The translations under genes were made by a program, and so were the position numbers. Below, piece by piece: positions 7,908 through 14,306 of a DNA stretch of 16,297 bases. Origin of the DNA: an uncultured Eubacteriales bacterium (GTDB lineage Bacteria; Bacillota; Clostridia; Lachnospirales; Bianqueaceae); assembly GCA_902493345.1 (NCBI GenBank), contig CABUPM010000055.1:1-16297 (forward strand). The letters are read 5' to 3'. Numbering within the stretch: the first letter of the stretch is position 1; every line of letters begins with the position of its first letter. The notes under the pieces are model-generated. The model was not told where the DNA came from. It made no database searches and worked only from the letters and a program-made list of their open reading frames with translations.

Positions 7908-8354
7908 ATGAAGGTATTATTATTGCAGGATGTAAAGAAGCTGGGAAAAGCGGGAGATATTGTGGATGTAAGCGACGGATACGCCAAGAATTTTATCATG
8001 CCCCAGAAGCTTGGCAGGGAAGCGACCAAGGAAGTCATCAACGAGTGGAAGCTGAAAAAAGGCAGTGAGGCCAATCGCAGGGAGCAGGAAAAGCAGGAGG
8101 CGATTGCTTTGGCGGCGGAGCTGTCCAAGGTGAAGGTGCTGATCACAGTTAAGGGCGGAGAGGGCGGACGCCTCTTTGGATCCGTAACAGCCAAGGATAT
8201 CGCGGATACGCTGGAGAAGCAGACAGGTGTGAAGGTGGATAAAAAGAAGATTCAGATGAAGGACGGAATCAAAACAGCTGGAGTTTATCAGGTGGAGATT
8301 CGCCTGCATCCGGCGGCAACCGCCAAGGTGCAGGTACAGGTAGATACGCTGTAA
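7908..8354 (+). CDS. rplI: Large ribosomal subunit protein bL9
   Basis: A 148-residue protein of normal L9 length that binds 23S rRNA near the L1 stalk and helps keep the reading frame. The N-terminal globular domain carries the L9 signature, VKKLGKAGDIVDVSDGYAKN at residues 9-28, followed by FIMPQKLGREAT. A charged, Lys/Glu-rich connecting helix spans about 41-75. The C-terminal domain contains KGGEGGRLFGSVT at 82-94. The gene starts 30 bp after gdpP with AAGGAAG before the ATG, and dnaB follows 21 bp later, so the three are probably co-transcribed. Confidence 0.97.
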   Translation: MKVLLLQDVKKLGKAGDIVDVSDGYAKNFIMPQKLGREATKEVINEWKLKKGSEANRREQEKQEAIALAAELSKVKVLITVKGGEGGRLFGSVTAKDIADTLEKQTGVKVDKKKIQMKDGIKTAGVYQVEIRLHPAATAKVQVQVDTL

Positions 8355-8375
8355 AAGCATAGGAATGGTGACAAT

Positions 8376-9740
8376 ATGGCAGAAGAAAAGACGCCGCTCA
8401 GGGTAAGACCGCACAGCGAAGAGACGGAACAGGCAGTACTGGGCTCCATGCTGATGGATCGGGATGCGGTCAGTGCCGCGATGGAGACACTGATCGACGA
8501 AGATTTTTATAATGAGAGACATCGGGTGATTTTCCGTGCGATGCAGGATTTGTATCGGGAGAATAGCGCAATTGATTTGATTACGCTGAAAAACAAGCTG
8601 GAGCAATCCGCGTCTCTGGACGCGATCGGCGGAATGGCGTATTTGGGACAGATCGCGGCAGCCGTTCCCAGTTCTGTCAATGCCAAGAACTACGCGCAGA
8701 TTGTAAAGGATCGCGCTCTGTATCGCAAGTTTATCCGGATCGGAGAAGATATGGTCGGGCATGGCTACGACATGAATATGTCCATTCCGGAGTTGTCGGA
8801 ACAGGTAGAGCAGTCCGTTTTCCAGATACTTTCCAATCAGGGGGGCCAGGGATTTACCCATATTCATGATGTCCTGCTGGAAACATATGAAGATATCGAG
8901 AAGATCGCGGGAAATCAAGGCGGTATAACAGGAGTCCCGACAGGATTCGCGGATTTGGACCGCCAGACGACGGGATTGCAGCCGGCGGATCTGGTTCTGC
9001 TGGGAGCAAGACCTTCCATGGGTAAGACGGCTTTTGCGCTGAATATCGTTCAGCACGCGGCAGTACGGGAACACAAGGTGTGTGCGATCTTCAGCCTGGA
9101 AATGTCCAAGAAGCAATTGGCAAACCGTCTGTTATGCGCGGAATCGCTGGTGGATTCTGAACGGGTCCGTAGCGGACAGCTGGAGAATGAAGACTGGGAG
9201 AAGCTGCTTGGAGCGTTGGCTCCCCTGTCGGAAGCGCCGATCTATATCGATGATACACCGGGAATCACGCTGGCGGAGCTGCGCAGCCGCTGCCGCAAGC
9301 TGAAGTTGGAAAAAGGGCTGGATCTGATCATGATCGACTACTTGCAGCTGATGAGCGGTCCAAGAGGTACCAGCGGAGATAACAGACAGCAGGAGATCTC
9401 TGATATTTCCCGAGGACTGAAAGCGCTGGCCCGTGAGATGCAGGCGCCGGTTCTGGCGCTCTCGCAGCTGTCCCGTGCGCTGGAGGCGCGTTCGGACCGA
9501 AGACCCATGCTGTCGGATCTGCGTGAATCCGGCGCGATCGAGCAGGACGCGGACGTTGTTATGTTTCTGTACAGGGACGAATATTACAATAAAGATTCTC
9601 AGGACCATGGGATTGCGGAGGTTATCATAGCCAAGCAGAGAAACGGTTCCACTGGAACCATTAAGCTTGCATGGCTGGGACAGTATACCAAATTTGCCAA
9701 TCTGGACCGAGGAGCGTATCAGCACGATAGACAGGAATAG
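8376..9740 (+). CDS. dnaB: Replicative DNA helicase DnaB
   Basis: Hexameric 5'-3' helicase that unwinds DNA at the replication fork (called dnaC in Bacillus). The 454 residues show an N-terminal helical domain (about 10-115) with EETEQAVLGSML, a linker, and the RecA-like motor. Walker A is GARPSMGKT at 210-218, the catalytic Glu lies in SLEM (Glu242), Walker B is LIMIDYLQ with Asp321, and the H4/DNA-contact region reads LSQLSRALEARSD near 362-374. AKQRNG near 419-424 carries the arginine-finger region. No intein or truncation is seen. The ribosome site is weak (AGGA 11 bases or GGTG 5 bases before the ATG), suggesting modest expression or coupling to rplI. A C39-like gene begins 10 bp after the stop. 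Confidence 0.97.
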   Translation: MAEEKTPLRVRPHSEETEQAVLGSMLMDRDAVSAAMETLIDEDFYNERHRVIFRAMQDLYRENSAIDLITLKNKLEQSASLDAIGGMAYLGQIAAAVPSSVNAKNYAQIVKDRALYRKFIRIGEDMVGHGYDMNMSIPELSEQVEQSVFQILSNQGGQGFTHIHDVLLETYEDIEKIAGNQGGITGVPTGFADLDRQTTGLQPADLVLLGARPSMGKTAFALNIVQHAAVREHKVCAIFSLEMSKKQLANRLLCAESLVDSERVRSGQLENEDWEKLLGALAPLSEAPIYIDDTPGITLAELRSRCRKLKLEKGLDLIMIDYLQLMSGPRGTSGDNRQQEISDISRGLKALAREMQAPVLALSQLSRALEARSDRRPMLSDLRESGAIEQDADVVMFLYRDEYYNKDSQDHGIAEVIIAKQRNGSTGTIKLAWLGQYTKFANLDRGAYQHDRQE

Positions 9741-9750
9741 GGTATAGAGT

Positions 9751-11091
9751 ATGAAGACAAATTTTCAGGAACTGGATCTATATCAGGGAATATGGCATAA
9801 TGTATGCATGTCTGGAGAGTCCCTTGTGTTAGAGGATGGGTGTGATGAAGGAGAATATCTGTCGCCGGAGATCCATGCGCCGCTGTTTGAAAATCTGGTG
9901 TGCTGTTGGAACGCGGATGTTTATCCGGGAGGATGGACAGAAACGCAGGCCAGAGTATATCTGCCTCAAAAGGCGTGCTGGAGTCCGTGGGGAAGCTGGG
10001 GACAGTGGAGTCCTTATCAGGAGAGACACAATCATAGTGGAAAATATCCGGAGGCAGAGCCGTTGATCCGGATGAACTGTGATATCTTGGAGCCGGTGCC
10101 GGAGGCAGCGGCGGCGTTGCAGATCCGGGTGTTGCTGCATCGAGCGGAGAACGGGACAAGTCCCCGTCTGCGCCGAGTGACAGCGGCGCTTCGAAATCGG
10201 AAGCTTGCGGAGATTCCGAGCCGTGAAGGAACTGTGCCGGAGCTGCCGGAACGCTGTGTATTGAACACGCCGGCATGCTCTCAGATCATCCGGGATCCGG
10301 AGATTGGCGGATGCATATGCAATCCGACTACGATATCCGTACTGCTGAGCGATCGGGGGACGCAGGTCCTTCCGGAGATCATGGCGTTGTCTACGGTCGA
10401 TCTGATCGAAGGCTTCGGCAATTGGACTTATGTCGCGGCAGGAGCGGGAATGTATGGGTACCGTAGTTACGCGCGGTTCGGCGATCTTGACAGTCTGCGG
10501 GAGGAGATCGCGGCCGGACGCAGTGTCGGAGTCAGCGTGCATTATGCGAATACCAGAGAAAAGGCAGAGCAGCGAGGTCTCCCTTATCTGGAAGGATCGC
10601 CCTGTACGACAGCCGGACATATCCTGACGGTACGCGGTTATGATCCGGAGCATATCTATGTCAGCGATTCGGCGGCCGGATCGGATGAGGGCGCGATGCT
10701 TTGCTATGATCGGGAAGAATTTCTGCGGGCATGGGACGGAAGGCTGTATTATCATATTGACAGCGTCCCGGAATGCGCGGGGACTGAGCCTGTTTTTTCT
10801 ATGGCAGAGCTGAAGAAGGATGAACAGGATCAGTACGAGATCATATATAATGGAAAAGAATTTCCGGTGCAGGCACAGTGGCTTCAGGATAAAAAGCATA
10901 CGGCAGGCAGAATATGTCTCATGGCGCGCCAAAAAAGAGAATATCCCGCGCCGCGGATGGATGCCAATGACCGCTTTATTTACCCCGTACCTTCAGAAAA
11001 TGGACACTTTGCATTGCCGGAGGGCGAGTGGGATGTATATCTGCTGAGTAACGACGGTTTTCGGTTATTTTCTTTCAAAAAGGATCTGTAA
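9751..11091 (+). CDS. C39-like (papain-fold) cysteine peptidase family protein without signal peptide
   Basis: The 446-residue protein appears to have three parts. Residues 40-150 resemble the beta-sandwich domain that precedes C39_2 peptidases in actinobacteria (FENLVCCWNAD, then WGSWGQWS, then LQIRVLLHR). Residues 170-335 look like the peptidase core, with CNPTTISVLL (Cys190 as probable nucleophile), AGHILTVRGYD (His290) and VSDSAAG (Asp306). A further beta-rich tail of about 100 residues follows, with no family recognised. No signal peptide or membrane helix is visible, so the protein is inferred to be cytoplasmic, which is odd for this group. It starts 10 bp after dnaB, with a short AGGG overlapping the dnaB stop as ribosome site. 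The substrate is unknown, and the fold could have a non-proteolytic role. No terminator follows, so read-through into the ferredoxin gene is possible. Confidence 0.75.
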   Translation: MKTNFQELDLYQGIWHNVCMSGESLVLEDGCDEGEYLSPEIHAPLFENLVCCWNADVYPGGWTETQARVYLPQKACWSPWGSWGQWSPYQERHNHSGKYPEAEPLIRMNCDILEPVPEAAAALQIRVLLHRAENGTSPRLRRVTAALRNRKLAEIPSREGTVPELPERCVLNTPACSQIIRDPEIGGCICNPTTISVLLSDRGTQVLPEIMALSTVDLIEGFGNWTYVAAGAGMYGYRSYARFGDLDSLREEIAAGRSVGVSVHYANTREKAEQRGLPYLEGSPCTTAGHILTVRGYDPEHIYVSDSAAGSDEGAMLCYDREEFLRAWDGRLYYHIDSVPECAGTEPVFSMAELKKDEQDQYEIIYNGKEFPVQAQWLQDKKHTAGRICLMARQKREYPAPRMDANDRFIYPVPSENGHFALPEGEWDVYLLSNDGFRLFSFKKDL

Positions 11092-11108
11092 GTTCACAAA
11101 ATTTATAC

Positions 11109-11137
11109 TTGCAAAATCGAATGAAATAGGATACAAT
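11109..11137 (+). promoter_or_regulatory. Sigma-A promoter for ferredoxin
   Basis: TTGCAA (11109-11114), a 17-base spacer and TACAAT (11132-11137) begin 17 bases after the preceding stop codon. The start of transcription is expected near 11144. Confidence 0.75.
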
Positions 11138-11144
11138 GAAGCTA

Positions 11145-11158
11145 CCGAGAACGCTCGG
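11145..11158 (+). other. 5' leader hairpin of the ferredoxin transcript
   Basis: CCGAG (11145-11149) and CTCGG (11154-11158) enclose a four-base AACG loop. The stem would lie at or within one or two bases of the predicted 5' end of the ferredoxin mRNA, a placement known to protect bacterial mRNAs from 5'-dependent decay. The function is inferred. Confidence 0.45.
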
Positions 11159-11182
11159 CGAATATATGAGGAGGTGCAAATC

Positions 11183-11359
11183 ATGGCATATGCAATCAGT
11201 GACGCTTGCATCAGTTGTGGTGCTTGCGCGGCAGAATGTCCTGTATCCGCGATCAGCGAGGGCGAAGAGCATTACGAGATTGATGCGGATAGCTGCATCG
11301 AGTGTGGAGCTTGCGCAGGAGTATGTCCGGTCGGTGCTCCGGCTCCGGCAGAGGAGTAA
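11183..11359 (+). CDS. 2[4Fe-4S] ferredoxin, clostridial type
   Basis: A 58-residue low-potential electron carrier of the cytoplasm, serving pyruvate:ferredoxin oxidoreductase, hydrogenase or Rnf-type partners in anaerobes; none of these partners lies in the window. Two complete CxxCxxCxxxCP cluster motifs are visible, with cysteines at 9, 12, 15, 19 and 38, 41, 44, 48, in the classic pseudo-twofold repeat. The length matches Clostridium pasteurianum-type ferredoxins. GAGGAGG lies eight bases before the ATG at 11183. An in-frame ATG at 11174 overlaps that site and is rejected. The gene has its own promoter and terminator and appears to be a single-gene unit, consistent with high expression. 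Confidence 0.96.
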   Translation: MAYAISDACISCGACAAECPVSAISEGEEHYEIDADSCIECGACAGVCPVGAPAPAEE

Positions 11360-11368
11360 TTGACGAAT

Positions 11369-11409
11369 AAAAAAATCTCTGTTTCCCATAGGGAAACAGA
11401 GATTTTTTT
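11369..11409. terminator. Strong intrinsic terminator after ferredoxin, A-tract/T-tract symmetrical
   Basis: TCTCTGTTTCCC (11376-11387) pairs with GGGAAACAGAGA (11391-11402) around an ATA loop. It is flanked by seven A residues upstream and seven T residues downstream. Its symmetry would allow termination from either side, although both neighbouring genes lie on the plus strand. Confidence 0.95.
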
Positions 11410-11436
11410 ATATAATCCGAAGATCATAAAAAACAG

Positions 11437-11465
11437 TTGAACTCTCACCTTAAACAAGGTATAAT
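11437..11465 (+). promoter_or_regulatory. Sigma-A promoter for the six-gene zinc-ribbon to serine-dehydratase operon
   Basis: TTGAAC (11437-11442), a 17-base spacer and a perfect TATAAT (11460-11465) lie just downstream of the ferredoxin terminator and about 40 bases before the first gene. No other promoter of comparable quality was seen before 15544. Confidence 0.75.
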
Positions 11466-11505
11466 AAAGGCAGCTAGATAACAGATCAGAAAGGATGAGG
11501 CTTGG

Positions 11506-12003
11506 ATGGCAGATTTTTTTGACAGATTGATGGTAGACGCAAAGAAAGCCGCGAAAAAGGCGGCGGCGACTGTAGCGGATCGGACGGCAGCGGCGTCTCA
11601 GATCGCGAAAAACAAGACGCGGGAAACCGTGGACGGTGTGAAGCTGGAGATTGAGATCAAAAAAATACGGGCCAATCTGGAGAAGGAATACCAGATGCTG
11701 GGCAAAATCGTATATCAGATAGAGAAGGGCGTATTGAACCGGGATGATGAGATTCTGCAGGCATCCTGCAAACGGATCGACCGCTGCATGGGACGCATAG
11801 AAGAGCTGGAAAAGAAAAAGCACGAAAAGAAGGAAGGAGCAGCGCCCCAGCCTGAAAAGCAGGTGCAGGAGGAGCCCGAACCAGAGTTTAAGGGATATGC
11901 GGAGAATGAAGAAGGATATCCGATGATGAAGTTCTGTCCTTATTGTAAGGCAGGGAATACGCCGGACGCAAAGGTGTGCGTGTATTGCCATAAACCGTTG
12001 TGA
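11506..12003 (+). CDS. Coiled-coil protein with C-terminal zinc ribbon, function unknown
   Basis: A 165-residue hydrophilic protein. Residues 1-40 form an Ala/Lys-rich amphipathic stretch. Residues 45-108 are heptad-like helix, including LEKEYQMLGKIVY near 58-70. An acidic, Gln/Glu/Pro-rich linker (about 109-137) leads to a C-terminal zinc ribbon with Cys144, Cys147, Cys158 and Cys161 (CPYC and CVYC). This order resembles small Clostridia zinc-ribbon proteins built as helix, K-L-G-V-Y-like helix, then ribbon, whose role I do not know. There is no membrane segment. AAGGA lies 10 bases before the ATG. It opens the operon. Its stop overlaps the ATG of the next gene by one base (TGATG), so the two are translationally coupled. 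An adaptor or DNA/RNA-binding role is possible but unproven. Confidence 0.8.
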   Translation: MADFFDRLMVDAKKAAKKAAATVADRTAAASQIAKNKTRETVDGVKLEIEIKKIRANLEKEYQMLGKIVYQIEKGVLNRDDEILQASCKRIDRCMGRIEELEKKKHEKKEGAAPQPEKQVQEEPEPEFKGYAENEEGYPMMKFCPYCKAGNTPDAKVCVYCHKPL

Positions 12004-12236
12004 TGCGGGAACAGTATTACGTGTGCGTTCATCCGGAGCATTCCAACGCGATGGAGATCTTTGAACGGCAGGACTTTCGGGAGGCCAGACGGTTGGACAA
12101 CCGTTACAGAATCCTGACAGTGTTTCCCAGCCGGGCGCAGGCGCTGGATTTTGTTATGGAGGTCCTATCCAGAGCGCTTACGATTGATCCGGAACTGAAC
12201 CACTTGAAAAAAGACATACAGGAGCTATATTTATGA
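12003..12236 (+). CDS. Small hypothetical protein, 77 residues
   Basis: I do not recognise this protein. It begins YYVCVHPEHSN and continues with a charged helix (about 18-32), a short strand (YRILTVF), and two predicted helices (SRAQALDFVMEVLSRAL and NHLKKDIQELYL). There are only two cysteine/histidine-type candidates near the N terminus and no metal motif, signal peptide or membrane segment. The ATG at 12003 overlaps the upstream stop by one base and has no clear ribosome site, so translation probably depends on coupling. A GTG three bases earlier is also possible. Its own stop overlaps the next start (ATGA). The tight overlaps on both sides argue that it is a real gene. Confidence 0.65.
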   Translation: MREQYYVCVHPEHSNAMEIFERQDFREARRLDNRYRILTVFPSRAQALDFVMEVLSRALTIDPELNHLKKDIQELYL

Positions 12237-12943
12237 GAAAATATCCGGTATGGGCATATATTGCGGGAATTGCCGCAGGAATGTGTCTGCTGATCGTGCT
12301 GTTCCTGACAGTGTTTCAGTGTACGGTATTCAATCGGAGCTTTGTCAGCCGCGAGATGGAAAAATACGGCGTGGCAGACAGAATTGGTATGACACAGGAC
12401 GGATTGATGGAGCTGTACGACGAAGTCCTGAAGTATCTGGAGGATCAGAGGGATGATCTGATGATCCAGGTCGAACGGAATGGCGTTCAGACACAGGCGT
12501 TTTACGAAAAAGAGATTCTGCATATGGTCGATGTCAAGGCATTGTTCCGCGGGGGCTTTTTATTAAGAGATACCGCCGCGGTCGTGGGCGTAGCGCTGAT
12601 TGTTCTTTTACTTACGGTAAAATCCAAGGGACAGAGGATAGGAAAAGTCCTGATCCCGGGTTTTGTGATTGCGTCGGTGGTGTTTTTTGCGGCAGCCGCG
12701 GTATTGGGAACGGCGATTGCCGTCGATTTTGACCGAGCGTTTATTCTGTTTCACAAAATCTTCTTCAATAATGATCTGTGGCAGCTGAATTACGCGACAG
12801 ATCTCCTGATGAATATTGTGCCGGAGACATTTTCTCATGATGTGATCGTGCGGACGCTTCTCTGGTTTGCGGCAATATTTGTCCCGTTGTTTGGCGGCGG
12901 AATTTACAGCCTGATCAGGGAACACAGGAAAAAACAAAACTGA
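12233..12943 (+). CDS. Integral membrane protein, TIGR01906/DUF1461 family
   Basis: A 236-residue membrane protein of unknown function. Four hydrophobic segments are visible at about 8-29, 113-130, 140-163 and 206-227, with a charged loop of about 80 residues (31-110) between the first two. The hallmark of the family lies at 166-203: FDRAFILFHKIFF, then NDLWQL, then a D-LL-IVPETFSHD run. A Lys/Arg-rich tail (EHRKKQN) suggests a cytoplasmic C terminus. AGGAG lies eight bases before the ATG, which overlaps the upstream stop by four bases (ATGA). The next gene follows after 13 bp. The family is common in Firmicutes, but no biochemical role is established to my knowledge. Confidence 0.85.
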   Translation: MRKYPVWAYIAGIAAGMCLLIVLFLTVFQCTVFNRSFVSREMEKYGVADRIGMTQDGLMELYDEVLKYLEDQRDDLMIQVERNGVQTQAFYEKEILHMVDVKALFRGGFLLRDTAAVVGVALIVLLLTVKSKGQRIGKVLIPGFVIASVVFFAAAAVLGTAIAVDFDRAFILFHKIFFNNDLWQLNYATDLLMNIVPETFSHDVIVRTLLWFAAIFVPLFGGGIYSLIREHRKKQN

Positions 12944-12956
12944 GGAAGGAGACGCC

Positions 12957-13889
12957 ATGGGAGCAGTGTTGGCGGTGATCGGCACGGTATTAAAATGGAT
13001 TGGAATTCTGCTGCTGTGGATTCTCGGTATTCTGTTGGGTATTTTGCTGTTGGTTCTGATCCTTTTGGCGATACCGATCCGGGTCAGAGCCGAGGGAGAA
13101 TATAAAGAAAAACAGCTGGACGCAAGGCTGCGGGCGGATTATCTGGGAGCATTGGTGAGGCTGACGGCCGATATAGAGAAGAATCGGCTGCGGTGGCAGC
13201 TGAAGATCTGCGGACGGAGTGTGGGGCAGGCGCCAGACGACGAGAAAGCAGAAGAAAAAGTAGAAGAAAAACCGGAAAAAGAGCCGGAGGCGCAGAAAAG
13301 CGAGCAGGTCTCTCAGGAGCAGACAGAGCAGAGACAGACAGCGGCGCAGACTGCAATCCCGTCCCCAACGGATCAGCCATCGAAAGAGGAAAAAGAAGAG
13401 AAGACGGAGCCTTCTTCCGCACAGGCAGAAGAGATAAAGCCGATCTCACCGATTTCTCCGATAGGGCCGGGACGCCTGGAGGGATTGTGGGAGAAGATCG
13501 GCGGACAGTTGGCCAAGGCAGAGCGGATTTGGTATGAATATAAGTCGTATCCGCGAAAGCATGAGATATTACAGGCCGTATGGAAAGCGATTCGCAGGTT
13601 CCTGCATTCACTGCGGTTAAGAGACAGTGTTCTGCGAATCCGATACGGATTGGAAAATCCGGCAGATACCGGTTATATAACGGCGGTCAGCGCGATTGTG
13701 GGACAGTATTTTGATAACCGGGGCTGCCGATTTGAGTTGGAACCGGAATTTCAGGAGGCATGTCTGGAAGTACAGGGAAAGCTGAGACTTCATATCAATA
13801 TTTTGCAATGTGCTTGGATTGGATGTGCTTTGGTACTGAATCATGATGTGCGCAGGCTGATTATGTATATCCTGCACCGGAAGAAATAA
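12957..13889 (+). CDS. DUF2953 membrane-anchored protein, YtfI-like
   Basis: A 310-residue protein with one strong N-terminal membrane helix (about 13-40) and a short conserved strand region (44-90). A disordered linker rich in Glu, Lys, Gln, Ser and Pro follows (about 91-172). The C-terminal domain (about 195-305) contains LRDSVLRIRYGLENPADTGY and a YFDNRGCRFELEPEF run typical of DUF2953. In Bacillus the homologous gene ytfI precedes ytfJ, and the same order is kept here, with gerW 15 bp downstream. This supports the call and hints at a link to sporulation or the forespore envelope. GAAGGAG lies five bases before the ATG. The linker of about 80 residues seems long. The molecular function is unknown. 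Confidence 0.85.
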   Translation: MGAVLAVIGTVLKWIGILLLWILGILLGILLLVLILLAIPIRVRAEGEYKEKQLDARLRADYLGALVRLTADIEKNRLRWQLKICGRSVGQAPDDEKAEEKVEEKPEKEPEAQKSEQVSQEQTEQRQTAAQTAIPSPTDQPSKEEKEEKTEPSSAQAEEIKPISPISPIGPGRLEGLWEKIGGQLAKAERIWYEYKSYPRKHEILQAVWKAIRRFLHSLRLRDSVLRIRYGLENPADTGYITAVSAIVGQYFDNRGCRFELEPEFQEACLEVQGKLRLHINILQCAWIGCALVLNHDVRRLIMYILHRKK

Positions 13890-13904
13890 GGAAGGAAATG
13901 AGCG

Positions 13905-14306
13905 ATGAGAGCAAAGGAAGAACTGAAGGATCTTTTATCACAGTTGGAGAGCTTTATCACGACCAAAACCGTAGTAGGGGAGCCGATTCACATGGAGGAT
14001 ACGATTCTTCTGCCGCTGGTGGACGTAACTTTTGGCGTGGGTGCGGGAGCCAAGGATAAAAACTATGACAAGAACGGGTTGGCCAGCGCTATGGGTGGCG
14101 CCGGCGCGAAGATGAGTCCGAGCGCCATTCTGGTCATTCAGGGCGGGAGTATCCGCATGGTCAATGTTAAGAATCAGGATCTGGCGACACGGCTGGTAGA
14201 TATGGTGCCGGATGTGCTGGAACGCGTCAAGAATGGCTTTGAAAAAGAAAAGGGAAATAAGCAGGCCCGTGAGGCTGTGGAAAAGGCGACGGAAGAAGAG
14301 AAATGA
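13905..14306 (+). CDS. gerW: GerW family sporulation protein (YtfJ)
   Basis: A 133-residue protein of the spore_ytfJ family; in Bacillus, GerW is a spore protein needed for normal germination with L-alanine. The typical features are all present: an N-terminal helix, then VVGEPIHMEDTILLPLVDV at about 23-41, the glycine-rich FGVGAGAK at 43-50, GGAGAKMSPSAILVIQGG at 64-81, and VKNQD then LVDMVPDVLERV near 88-108. The charged tail (KEKGNKQAREAVEKATEEEK) is probably disordered. The start has GAAGG nine bases upstream. It follows the YtfI-like gene by 15 bp, and its stop overlaps the serine dehydratase start by four bases. This is the best evidence that the organism forms endospores, although GerW-like proteins also occur outside strict spore formers. 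Confidence 0.92.
   Translation: MRAKEELKDLLSQLESFITTKTVVGEPIHMEDTILLPLVDVTFGVGAGAKDKNYDKNGLASAMGGAGAKMSPSAILVIQGGSIRMVNVKNQDLATRLVDMVPDVLERVKNGFEKEKGNKQAREAVEKATEEEK

Noticed and set aside
7920..9116. 398-residue minus-strand open frame across rplI and dnaB
   Set aside because: It covers two well-identified genes in antisense. Its composition (many His, Arg, Leu, Gln) is typical of a reverse-frame artefact.
9829..10932. 367-residue minus-strand open frame opposite the C39-like gene
   Set aside because: It has no ribosome site or domain. The plus-strand frame has a conserved peptidase core and fits the operon.
11388..11416. TATAAT at 11411-11416 as a promoter
   Set aside because: The -35 position falls in the terminator hairpin and reads ATAGGG-like sequence. 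The better TTGAAC/TATAAT pair lies 49 bases downstream.
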